From NCBI GenBank assembly GCA_031308135.1, contig JAHLJT010000631.1, forward strand, positions 261,100,925-261,164,924: DNA of 64,000 bases, read 5' to 3'. This DNA is from Acheta domesticus. Its lineage: Eukaryota; Arthropoda; Insecta; Orthoptera; Gryllidae. The position numbers and the translations under genes are program-made. A model generated the notes under the pieces. The model was not told the DNA's origin. It ran no database searches and saw only the letters and a list, made by a program, of their open reading frames with translations. Shown here one piece after another: positions 11,838 to 22,306 of the stretch (positions are counted from its first letter, which is position 1; each line of letters begins with the position of its first letter).

Positions 11838-11967
11838 TTGTTTTATGTAATTTGTATGTTAACTATATTCGCAATTCTTTACCAAATATTTGTACTCGAT
11901 CCTTATCCATTAAACTATGGATTTTCAGTTTTCATACCGTAAGCAAGTAATCTCGGATCCCAATAAT
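11838..11967 (-). repeat. Repeat X, right arm, inner part
   Basis: Mirrors 8,835-8,965 (AATATTTGTACTCGATCCTT, AAACTATGGATT). It is cut at 11,967 by the hAT element; its continuation resumes at 16,477. The last eight bases CCAATAAT are the target duplicate. Confidence 0.75.
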
Positions 11968-12169
11968 CAGATGCGTGTCTAGGCATTCAGGCGCCCATAG
12001 CAAGTATAGAATTTGCGCCCCTGTCAGGATACTTCAAACTAGGGTTGTTGATAATTGTTTCAAAGAGTACATACTAGTGTAAATAAGATTCTGATTATTT
12101 TCAAAAAGTTTCATAAACAATTTCTCTCGAAAAACATGACTGTGTTAATTTTTTTAATTTAGGAGCTGA

Positions 12170-12720
12170 GAGAACAAAGAATTAGTTTCGTTTGCTTCTG
12201 CGGTGGTAAGCGGGCCATATTGATAAGAAGAAAGGGAACACTGTTTTGTGAGGTGAAAATGAACGGTAATAAACAATTAAAATTCATTGAATATGCGAAA
12301 GTGAGCGCGCCCATCACCCGTTTGGATGTGAAGATGAGCGGTAAAAAATTGTTTTTGCGGGAATAAATTAGTAATAAAATAGTTAAAAATTCAGGTTCTA
12401 GTTTGGTTTGATTCTGCCATGGTGAGCGAGTCAAGCTGATATCGAACTAGTCCGACACCCATGTTTTTCGGTGAAGATGGGCGGTAAAAAATGGTTTTGC
12501 GGTAATAAATTAGCAATAAAAATGTTAAAAATTGTGGTACTGATTTGGTTTGATTCTGCTATGGTGGACGGGCTACCTTGATATCAAGCTAGCTCGCCAC
12601 CCATTTTTTCGGTGAAGATGAGCGGTAAAAAAAAATGGTTTTGCGGTTAGAAGATAGTTAAAAATTCTGGCACGTAGTAGTTTGGTTTGATTCTGCTGTG
12701 GTGGGCGGACAAGCTTGATG
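12170..12720 (+). repeat. Minisatellite, ~143-bp units
   Basis: Three to four diverged tandem units of about 142-143 bp. The anchor GAAGATGAGCGGTAAAAAA-type text begins near 12,331, 12,474 and 12,616, with an older partial unit near 12,253. Each unit also carries GGTTTGATTCTGC followed by a TGGTG-GCG segment. It lies inside the hAT element. Confidence 0.75.
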
Positions 12721-13029
12721 GACCTATTTTATTCACTTTCAGAATTAGCAGTATAGTATATACTCAAAACTTTCTCCAAAATTTCTACTGTAAGGCTGTC
12801 TTATATGTTAAAATCATTTTGAAAGCTGAAAATGAACTTTCCCCTGACAGATTTATAAGAGCAAAACAAATTTAAGCACTTTTCTCACGCCCACTTCTGG
12901 AACTTCTTCACTCCCATTCTCCCTCAAACAACAAACGTACTATACGACCCATTTAACCATTGAACTCTGTTTTGGAAGCTCCTCCTTTCCAACAGTAGGT
13001 TTTTGCCTGACCTGTGGCATTCCTCGCCT

Positions 13030-14018
13030 GGATTACGAAGACGACGCTCCGCGGCGATAAGCCTCAACCTGTCAACAGCGCAGCTGCCCCAGGAATGGGT
13101 GCAATTGCCTAAAAATTACTGGTCGGAGACGAGCCTGAAACATCCCTTTTATGTTGCCTTGCAGAGCTCATGTTCGGTGTGTTGGATGAGAGATTTCGGT
13201 GCGTAGTCAATTGCGTATTCGATCAGATAATACTACACTTTGGGAAATTCGGGAAAGTATTTGCTTTTCCGTTAAACATATTTTTAAAAATTGGCAATTA
13301 AAATGTGATTAACAGAGTCGTATTTTACCAGCATTGGGGGCCCTTGGACCTAGGTTAATTTGGGAGGCCCTATTCTTACTTTCACCGATCACCCCGTATT
13401 TCGATGCTGAAATGTAAAAAAAATCCTATCCATTCACATTGTATTTTATATTTGTTTAATATTTTGAAAGTATATCTTAATGTATCAATTTAAGATTATT
13501 CAAACCAAAAATTTAAACATTTATGTAAGAATAACAGACTTATAATTACATTAAAAATACTACAAATTAAATACTTTAATTTTTTTATTGAATTGCACAA
13601 TATAAAATTTAAAAAATCAACCGGCAACATTTCATATATTATCCAACGATGCTTGACACATCACTCCATTATACCAGTTTTTTGCGCATAGTTTAATCAT
13701 ACATCACATTTTATGTTATTTTATTTTTTGAACCCTAAGTGTTAATTATTTTTAAGAACTATCTGGGGCCCTTGAACATTGGGGCCTTGGCCCCAGATTC
13801 TTCGGGCTCGTGCGTTAATATGGCACTGGTGGTCATTCTTGAAAATTACTTGGTATATATTAAATAAACATCAACTGCCCTTTTAGAACATTTTAGTCAC
13901 TATAAGATGCTTTCAGTAGATCTATTTTTTCATGATTTGTAAACATCTGCAATTAATTTTCACAACATCCTAAAGGAACTAAATAGGCTTTTGTCCTAAA
14001 ATCCGAGGTCTAATTATC
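13030..14018 (+). repeat. Repeat D, copy 1 (interrupted)
   Basis: Matches 61,003-61,456: shared blocks are GCGGCGATAAGCCT, CCTGTCAACAGCGCAGCTGC, TCAATTGCGTATTCGAT/TCGATTGCGTATTCGAT, TTTCAGTAGATCTATT and CATCCTAAAGGAACTAAATA. In this copy about 0.5 kb (13,330-13,835) of other sequence is inserted. No protein family is recognised. Confidence 0.7.
13336..13831. mobile_element. hAT-like insertion in repeat D
   Basis: Absent from the related copy at 61.2 kb. Ends read CAGCATTGGGGGCCC and, on the minus strand, CAGTGCCATATTAACGC, similar to hAT ends; GGGGCCCTTG text occurs near both ends. I could not find a clean eight-base duplication, so boundaries are approximate. Confidence 0.45.
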
Positions 14019-14384
14019 AGTAATGTTTTGGAGAACTTCAACGATTTTGTCGAAGATGTTTCACAGCTTCTACCAGTGCTGATGTCTGTGTCTCATAAAG
14101 ATTCGACGTAAGACCCACAGGCATGGCATTTTACTTTCCCGTATACGTACGTTTATACGGTACTGGAAAAGTTATGTAAAGCTATGCGCAAAAACGGCAG
14201 ATTTTTCGTCAGAAAAAAAATTCATTACCGTGCCCTGATAACGAAAAAGTGGATAAATTCAGTTGCTAAATGAAGGGGAAAATCCCCTGACACGTGGTGC
14301 AGCCTGAATCCCTTGATACCGGAAAACCAATTGAGAGCAGAAGAACAGAGTCCAGAGAACAGAGAGAGCCAAAGAACAGAGTCC

Positions 14385-14726
14385 TGTAGACCTCAATTCA
14401 AGAAACTTAACATACTTCCACTGCCTTGTATATACATTTACGAAGTTCTCATGTTTGTAAAGAAAAATCTAATAAACAACAACACACCTTACAAATTTAA
14501 CTCAAACTTACACTCATACAACACAAGACAAGCATATAACCTTCATCAACCATTGTGCACAAGTACACTATGCCAAAAGGGTACATTCTCTACAGGAATA
14601 CAATTCTTCAATAAATTACCTATATATCTGAGAAACATAACAGGAATACACAACTTCAAGAATAAACTTAAACACTTCCTTGGCCAAAAACTTTTTTATA
14701 ATGTTCAGGAATACATCAGTAACTAA
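14385..14726 (+). pseudogene. CR1-group ORF2 C-terminal fragment
   Basis: The frame reads LNILPLPCIYIYEVLMFVK and ends QKLFYNVQEYISN. It lines up with the end of the intact ORF2 at 52,500-52,840 (LGILPLPCLFIYESVIFVK ... QNCFYTIRDY). It carries no catalytic domain. Text upstream of 14,385 in the same frame is target and junction DNA, so the ATG at 14,313 is not meaningful. Confidence 0.8.
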
Positions 14727-15298
14727 TATGTACAAACTGATTTCAGGTGCTGCAGTAGGACTAGGTGTAGGAATAGAAAAAACCTGGCCAAAACCTGCCT
14801 CCTGCTCCTTACCATTTCAAGATTGGACAATTATATGCTAACATTATTACTTATATGTAGCTGTTATGATAATTAATATTATGTACTATTTTATGTGTTA
14901 TTTTTACTATTATTACTATTACTATTATTATATTATAGTTATTATATTATAGTAGCAGTAGAATGACAGTAACAAGTAAATTTTAATTTTATATTAAACA
15001 TAAAACTACAATTCTAAAATGTTAAATATTTTGCTACTAAAAAATAATTGTATACTGTATAATATCTTAATCTACCTGTAAAAAGTATTGTAATATAATT
15101 CTTAGGGCAATGACTCCATCTCGATCAGGTTTTTCTGTCCAGTTTCCCTGGTCCTTTGAGCAAATGCTGAGATGGCCCCTTGCTTTGCTTCTGGACAGTA
15201 AATGTAACTTCCCTCTCTCCACCCAATATACATTGACTCGTCATACACGATTGTAATTGTATATGTGACTCAATAAATTATTATTATTATTATTATTA
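14385..15298 (+). mobile_element. 5'-truncated CR1-group LINE with ATT tail
   Basis: Only the last ~110 codons of ORF2 and the 3' UTR remain, ending in a (TTA)n tail at about 15,277-15,298. The 3' UTR shares CCATCTCGATCAGG, CCAGTTTCCCTGG-like and GAGCAAATGCTGAGATGG blocks with the long copy at 49.2-53.3 kb. Flanks AGAGCAGAA (14,334) and AGAGCAAAA (15,299) look like a slightly decayed target duplication. Thirteen bases, AAGAACAGAGTCC, occur twice (14,341 and 14,372) at the 5' junction. Confidence 0.8.
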
Positions 15299-16063
15299 GA
15301 GCAAAACGTTTGTCCGTCCGTCTGTGAACAACACGCGACTAAACCGTTCAGGCGATTTTCCCCTTGAATTTGAAACCGATATTTTAATTTTGAGGGGATA
15401 CTTTACATGAAGCCCCTGGGACATTTTCAAAATTTTCAAAAAAATGGCGCCGACAATTGACTAAATGTTGTTGTTGGATAGTCTGAAGGTTATGTAAGAA
15501 AATGGCGCTGGTCTAATTTTCGTTGAAAACTCTGTTTTTCGAAAATTGAAAAAATTGAAAAAAATTTCGGCGTTTTCCGACAATTACAATTATGAAGATA
15601 TATTTTTACTTTCTCGCCTTACGAATACTTTTTCTTAATAAAATGTGTTCAAAAAAATCTTCAAATAATGTCATGTTCAATTTTTCCAAAACATGAGTAT
15701 TTTTGCGAAATTTTGTGTCAAACATAGGCAATTTTATTTTTCAATTTTTTAAAGAAAATTGTCATTGGGACGAGGCTTTACTGTTCTTTAATATTCTTAG
15801 AATAATATTTTTGTTCTACTTTTGTTCTACTAAACCGGCAAGTTCAGAAAATGTCAAAATATATACTTCGGGCGGCGATAGATGGCAGCTGGAAAGAGTA
15901 TGTGACAAGTCCGAATAGCTAGCCGAGATTAAAGGAAATAGAAAACTAATACGGGAAAGTCTGTGCTATTCGGTAGCACTACTAGTTTTTACTGTTCCCA
16001 GCGAGTTGTAGATACTGAAAAGAACCCATGTTCAAGAGGTCCGAAAAATGGGGTAATTAATAC

Positions 16064-16236
16064 CAAAGGCGTAACTAGATATCCAGGCGCCCATGGCAAG
16101 CGTAGAATTTGCGCCCCTTTCAAGATACTTGAAATTAGGTTTGTCATTTGTTTTAGCGGGTATACTCCAAATAGCGCCCCTTGTGAGTGGCGTCCATGGC
16201 ACGTGCCATGTCTGCCTTACCGTAGATACGCCACTG
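16064..16236. mobile_element. hAT MITE, 173 bp
   Basis: Ends are CAAAGGCGTAACTAG and, on the minus strand, CAGTGGCGTATCTAC. It is flanked on both sides by the perfect eight-base duplication ATTAATAC (16,056-16,063 and 16,237-16,244). Its left and right sequences (CCAGGCGCCCATGGCA; GGCACGTGCCATG) match the ends of the 4.5-kb hAT element that contains it, so it is a short member of the same family. Confidence 0.9.
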
Positions 16237-16476
16237 ATTAATACTTCTAGTTTTGCTGCGTGTACACCAACCAAGTTAGTGGAGTGATTATCACAGTTGA
16301 TGAACATGGCTAGATTGTTTAAAACGTTTATTTTATTTTATCTTTTGTGAAAAGTTTAATTTCTTTATTGGAAAGTAATTCAACTTTTTTCCGAGAATGA
16401 CGAAAGCTAAATAGCGCCCCTTGAGAATGGCGCCCATGGCACGTGCCATGTCTGCCATACCCTAGATACGCCTCTG

Positions 16477-16808
16477 CCAATAATCATAAATACTCGTAGA
16501 TCTGCATATAAAATAAGATTTTTGTAAAAATGTAAAATGTTCCTGTTTCTTGAGCAAAATATGCAAATACATATTGTTGATAAATATTGAACAAAAATAA
16601 AATTACTTCCGTGCACTGAACTTATCTTACATCATTTTTATGAGTGATAGCTAGGGCCTTATTGTAAACAAAAACAAGAAATTTTCAAACCTGTAGCTCT
16701 AAAATGGTTAGTTTTACATCAAAACCTTATGGAAACTTTTTTGTAGGAAATTTTATCTATTTTAATTTGTATACTACATAATTTTCTGTGGTAGTGATAT
16801 TTATGGAG
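16477..16808 (-). repeat. Repeat X, right arm, outer part
   Basis: Mirrors 8,515-8,835 (CATAATTTTCTGTGG, CCGTGCACTGAACTTA, AATATGCAAATACATATTG). It begins with the right copy of the CCAATAAT duplication. Confidence 0.75.
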
Positions 16809-17146
16809 ATTTGTGCAAAAACCTTCGAAAAGCAGCTTCAAACGGCCGCGCAGGCCCGGCTCTCCCCCCGCACTTCAGGATGTTATGCCGTGATACCAAC
16901 AATCATGCGAAGTTTCAAAACTCCGGGATTTTTTCACTCGATTTGTCTAATATGACTGGTCTATCAACCGTAGACAGACGGAAAGAAAGCACTTGTGCTA
17001 TATAAAAACCAGACTTTCTTGAAAATACGGTATTTTCAAATCTCGTCTGCACAATCTTTGTGAATCGTACAAGGAGTTGTTAACAGTTTGATTTGATTTT
17101 ATCCTAAAATTGTGTTGTCAATTTCGGTATATTTTCGATGATGGAT
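16809..17146. other. Non-coding segment, no gene seen
   Basis: Mixed composition with a GC-rich patch near 16,840-16,880. No coding frame or known repeat was recognised. Confidence 0.3.
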
Positions 17147-17785
17147 TGTTAATGATTCCGGGAGCGTCAACTAACGAGGTCATTAGTCCCGTGAGTGTAG
17201 TGCATGTTTTTTCATCGGAGGTGGCGGTGATCTACCCCCCCCCGCTGGCCAGGGAAATCTGGCGTCGACCTACCGTCGACCAGCGGGGGTTTCCCTAACC
17301 AGGTATCTTCCCACTAGTTATCGACTAACGCGGTACCTCCCCAGCCGGGATAAGCTCTATACTGTGATTTTTCTAGGAAGGACTCTCAAGATAACTCAAA
17401 TCCCATCTTCGCGATGGAATATGTCACGGCATTTCGCGTCTTTTCTCGGTCTTGCCGGTAGAAGTCGCATGATCGCAACCACTGCTTCATACGGTCGCGA
17501 TCGTGCGAATTCTAGCGGAACGACTGAGAAAGATGCGAAATGCCGTGACATATTCCATCGCGAAGATGGGATTTGAGTTATCTTGAGAGACCTTCCTAGA
17601 AAAATCGCAGTATAAGACCCCAGCCGGTCCCCTGACGTGTGGTAGCGTAGTGCATGTTAGTGTAAGTGTGTGTGTGTGTGTGCGCAAGAGGTAATGCTAG
17701 GACAAGGAAGAGAAAGGAAAGATCGCGCGGTTCGTGGCCCGTTTATTAGGGTACTGCTCCGGCATTCACCAGTATTTTCGAATTT
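17147..17785 (-). mobile_element. 5'-truncated SINE copy split by a MITE
   Basis: Read on the minus strand, the two halves (17,785-17,615 and 17,357-17,147) match the SINE at 23,008-23,523. Shared blocks are CGATCTTTCCTT, CTTCCTTGTCCTA, CACTTACACTA, CATGCACTAC, GATCACCGCC and GAAAAAACA-GCACTA. The tRNA-like head is missing. The palindromic MITE at 17,360-17,612 interrupts it at a TA; the intact SINE has AGCTCTAAGC at that point on the minus strand. Confidence 0.85.
17360..17612 (+). mobile_element. Palindromic TA MITE, 253 bp
   Basis: The ends are TACTGTGATTTTTC and GAAAAATCGCAGTA, each flanked by TA (17,358-17,359 and 17,613-17,614). The arms are complementary over most of their length, including TCGCGATGGAATATGTCACG and its mirror. 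Only a short centre (around GCATGATCGCAACCACTGC) is asymmetric and defines orientation. Non-autonomous; TA target suggests Tc1/mariner mobilisation. Confidence 0.92.
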
Positions 17786-17869
17786 AATATTATATTGTTC
17801 CAACTGTCATGTACAACACATAAAAGGCAAACATATTTACTCTTCATTAACATTTATAAGATTCTACTG

Positions 17870-18100
17870 ATATTTTGAGATGCGTTTGCGACACGAGGCG
17901 TGATAAAATTCCGCCAACACAATACAAAATAGTTGTTTCGACATCGCGCCAACGAGGAAGAGGGAGGAGGATGTTTACCCCGAATGCGTGGCGCTGCGCG
18001 CGGCGGCGGGAGGAATGCCGTGATAGGCGCGGAGAATTGGCGTTTAACCGGCTTTTTGTAACGAAACGCTATAAGCGCGAAGCATTGTATTTGGTGAAAG
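17870..18100 (+). promoter_or_regulatory. CDC7: Probable CDC7 promoter and non-coding exon 1
   Basis: A GC- and CpG-rich patch (about 17,940-18,050) in AT-rich surroundings ends in a good splice donor, AAAG/GTATGT, at 18,101. The next acceptor, TTTCAG at 18,540-18,545, precedes the exon that holds the start codon. GCGCCAAC at 17,946-17,953 is close to an E2F site (GCGCSAAA), which would fit a replication gene, but one near-match is weak evidence. The transcription start is not determinable. Confidence 0.5.
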
Positions 18101-18545
18101 GTATGTAGTGTATTGTTGAATGTAATGTTTATTTACATCTTGTAATGAATTCGACACGTTTGTGATATTCTGGAATAAACTGAAACACGTCACGAATATG
18201 TAATACAGGCTGCTGGGAACGGTATAAACGTGTGCATTTGAATCCTACCGTTTGATTGTAGGCTGTGTTGGCGCTTGGTGTAAAAACTTCGTTTTCAAGT
18301 TTTGCCGAATTTATAGGAAAAAGTGAAAATGGAAGGAATATTATGACGAATGTTTTATAATTGTAAGTTAAAAAGTTGGTTTGAACAACTTTAACATTTC
18401 TTTAAAGAATTTAAATACAGTTTTGTGTGTGATAAAATGTGGTATTGAAAACTCTTTCTTAACTTCCAAAACATGTTCTCAAAATGTGCTCTTGCTTTTT
18501 TGCAATTTTCACATATTACATAATTGTTTACCTTCAATGTTTCAG

Positions 18546-18707
18546 AGGTAATCTATGTAGAATGAAGGGGTGCAGGAAATAACTTGGGCTGCTAGATTGT
18601 TAAATTAAATAGGTATGCAGGAATTGTTTATAATGGAAGAAACTTTAATGATGTGTTCACTTAAATCTCAAGATTCTGCTCTTTTGCAAGGACCAGAGAA
18701 TTCTAAG
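18546..18707 (+). CDS. CDC7: CDC7 exon 2 (start codon)
   Basis: Acceptor TTTCAG ends at 18,545 and donor AAG/GTAATA begins at 18,708. The ATG at 18,615 opens 31 codons, ending ENSK in phase 0. Upstream bases of this exon are 5' UTR with a stop in frame before the ATG. Confidence 0.85.
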
Positions 18708-21700
18708 GTAATACACAAATTCTTTCTTGTTTCTGCCTATGTTTATAATGAATTGATGTATGTTTTCATATTTTTATTGATATTTATTCCATTGTTTGCC
18801 CAGTTTTCTTTTTTATGTGAACCCAAATCCTATTTCTAGCAAATAAGTAATCCTTTCTTTCATGGTGAAACAGAATAGTTTCCAATGCTTAAAATAGTAT
18901 TGATGTATTTAAAAGGAATAATTGTTTAAAGAGGAAAAGTGAAAACTTATGCAGGATCTCGATTTTCAATTTGAATTATTTTATTCTCATCTTTTCATCT
19001 CCACATCAAAAATATTATTGAAGCTTGATTAATAACTTAAATTTGCCTCTTTCCCTTTTGAAAAAAATGTGTTATTTGATATTAATGTGTACTCTTATAT
19101 TCTGATATGTAAATGTGATGTTTATACAACTTTGGAGAGAAATCCATTTGTAATGAATGCCTGTTGATTTTAAAAAAAATATTTAAATATTTCATTATAA
19201 TTAAGGAATTTCTTGATCTTAGTTGTTTTCTTCAACTAAATTTTGCCCATGCATTATTTCTTTATAGTAGGTTTTTTCAATTGAAATTTTGACTTCAGTA
19301 ATTTTGTGATTACAGGAAAATCTGGGTAATGCAGATCCAAAACTCTTAGTTCAAGAATGTGAAAATACGAGCAAAATATTTGTAGAAACCAAGCAGGAAT
19401 TTGAAGAAAATACATGTGATGGAGAAAATGGAAATGAAATGCAACAATGTGATCCCTTCTCACAGTTGCAAAATAACATTCCTATCGACTATTCTTCTCG
19501 TGGATTCAAAGAAAGTCTTGTTGAAATGGAATGTGAAAAACGTTTATCAGAATTGGATGACGAAAAAACTTGTAAATTATCACACCATTTACTTGGACAA
19601 GATAATGCATTGACCCCATCTAACTTGAGCATAACTGAAACACATTGTACTAATAACGAGGATACAAAAACAGAGGTTAAAGATCACGAGAGACACAAAG
19701 TATGTTCACGTCTTGATAATGTTTGCAAGGCTCGTATTGATAATATTGAAGGTTTGAAAGAAGAGTCATCTGTAGCAATTGTCGAAACATTAAGTAACAG
19801 TGATAAAGTAATGCAAAATATTGATACTCCTAGTAATGGAAATGAATACCTACCAAAATATGAAGGTAAAGTAGATGGAATGGAAAACTCGAGTGGGTAT
19901 CTTTCACAGTGTGTATCTGTAGTTGAGGGAGGTGTAGAAGAAACTACTGATGGTAGTGAAAATGATAGAAATTGTTGCAATCGTCGTGCACCTACATCTG
20001 AAGATGACAAAGAAATGAGTAACATCAAGAAAAGTAATATTTCAAAAATTCAGGAAGCAGAAAGTAAGTGAAATCTTTTCAAGGGCTCTCATATCTTGTG
20101 CAATATAAGGATAAGGATTTATTGTATTGTTTTTTAATTTGTCCATGAATTTCTTTAAGTTATTACATTTAAAGTGATTTCTTTTCTTCTGGAATTTTTC
20201 CATAATTAATTGGCTAACAACTAAATGAACTTGGCTTGCTGACATTTTTGAACTTCATTATTCTCTTATTAGAGCTTGCTATTGCATTTTAAAATTGGTT
20301 TAGTCATTAGCTTCTGCCACATGGTTTCCAGGCAGTTTGTTTCATGGTGGTATTTCATGACTGCAGTTTAAGAGTAATAGCAAGCCCTGAGGGAATAACA
20401 AAGTTCAGAAATATCAGCATGCTAAATGATTTAGTTATTGACCAATTCCTCATGAGAAATTCCAAATTAAATACTTGGTCATTGTAAATTCAAGAAGATA
20501 ATTTCGTTGTATCCTTATGCTTTATAGTACATTGACATGACTTTTAATTATGTTTAATAGGATCCCAAAATCATATTCAATATTTGCTGGAACATCTCCC
20601 GGAATTAGCAAAATACTTCCACCTTCACAAGAAAATAGGTGTTGGCACATTTAGTTCTGTATTTTTGGGCAGTCTGAAAGAGGATATTATTCATAGATTC
20701 CCTGATTTGAAGGATCGAAAATTTGCCATCAAACACTTGGTTCCTACTCTTCTCCCGAAACGTATAGCAAGAGAATTGAAGTATCTGCATCAAATAGGGT
20801 GAATATCAATTTTCAACTCTTGAGGAATTTGTTTATTCCATTATTTGTTTTATTGTATTCCAGTACGTTTGTATTATAACTGAAGTCTTTGAATACAATT
20901 TCAGAGGAAAAGATAATGTCATTGGTGTGGATTTAAGTATTCGAAATGGTGACTGTGTTGTTTTCATTATGCCTTATCTTCCTCACAAAAGATTTAGTGT
21001 AAGTACATGCATGGAATTTTACATTTATTAATTTTTTATTGAATTCTATGATGGGAAGAGTTTTCATTGAACACTTTCTTCACAGGACTATGTTCTGGAT
21101 ATGGATGTTGGTGAAACCCGTGAATACATGCGTAACTTAATGATAGCCTTAAGAAGAGTTCATTCATTTAACGTAATACATCGAGATGTTAAGCCTAGTA
21201 ACTTTTTATATAACCGTGAAAACAGAAGGTAGTAAACAAGAAGAGAAATATTCCTTTTGATCTCTATTTGACTTATCTTTGTTTTTATAATGTATTTTTC
21301 ATTTTCTATTTTTGCAGATATTTGCTTGTAGATTTTGGATTATCACAGAATATGCATCCCCAAGCTAAATGGTCTACTGATGAAAGAGTAAAAAAGAGAA
21401 AGAGGCAAGAAGACAATAATTTTATTGAGGTAAAATGCCTTATTTTAGAAATTAATTCTGTTAGAATAAAAAAATATCAACAAGTTAATTTGCCCTCAGT
21501 TCTGTGGGTTGAAAAGAAATCCCTTCTGTGAAAATAGTGGGGGGCAAAATACAACGAAAGAAAACTGAAACTATAGTTTTTGGCAGTTTAAAAATAACTG
21601 CAAATAACTGCAAATACTGTCTTTACCTGAATATAAGACATGGGTTCCCTCCTCCTGCCCCCTAATATCCGAGTTGATAAAATGGCAGGGTTGTCTTATG

Positions 21701-22275
21701 TTCTTAGATTAAGCCTAGTTGGTTAGGGTTTAACCCTTTGTTGCACCGCTTTGCAGATATGCAAAGCCACTTTTGGAAGCGATTTGCGGTTGTATTATAA
21801 GCTTTTGTGTGCACTTTGACATATTCGGAAAGAGTTTATGTACCGTTAGGTTCATTGGGTACTCAACAATTTGCGCGTGCGTAGTCTTTTTGAAATTATT
21901 TTTTCTTGGTAGTAGTTGTTGTACTGAGAACAGTCAATGGGATTGTTGCTCTTGGCCCACCTTTTTAGAAGATATCTTTCGTGAGATCGTGCTATTCTTG
22001 TCTTATCTCTCATTGAAATCTGGAAGCCTGGCAGCTTCCTTATTGCTGACAATGTACGTTTTTGCCAGATGGTAGGTCAATGTTATACGGAGTACAAAGC
22101 TTTTGTGCTGAGTATCAAGCTCGACATGTATTATATATCGTGCCACGACAGCTGGGGTGTTTTGAGAGATTACGTATTGTGTTCAAATTTATTCGATTTT
22201 TACTAATTTTCATATTTACGTTTTTAACAGGATAAATAATTCTGAATTTATATATGCATAATTAAGCATGTACAG

Positions 22276-22306
<31 letters not shown>

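Larger units (their letters stand above)
14120..15990 (+). repeat. Foldback-family unit split by a LINE
   Basis: It begins with the family's outer terminus (TTTCCCGTATACGTACG near 14,135) and ends with the other terminus, GTAGCACTACTAGT near 15,975-15,990. Between them a 5'-truncated CR1 element was inserted (14,385-15,298). The order matches the unit at 59,119-60,632. Confidence 0.7.
11968..16476. mobile_element. 4.5-kb hAT element with nested insertions
   Basis: The left end is CAGATGCGTGTCTAGGCATT and the right end, read on the minus strand, is CAGAGGCGTATCTAGGGTAT. Both are flanked by the same eight bases, CCAATAAT (11,960-11,967 and 16,477-16,484), the hallmark length for hAT. Removing the element rejoins the repeat X arm exactly as in the uninterrupted copy at 8.5-8.96 kb, where the site reads CCCAATGACC. 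It contains a minisatellite, repeat D, a foldback unit with a CR1 fragment, and a 173-bp MITE of its own family. No hAT transposase is recognised inside. Confidence 0.8.

Noticed and set aside
12170..12720. CRISPR array
   Set aside because: Units are ~143 bp, diverged and tandem without short conserved repeats and unique spacers; the genome is eukaryotic.
19684..20028. Minus-strand frame of 114 codons
   Set aside because: Exact antisense of CDC7 exon 3, whose splice sites and phase are supported.
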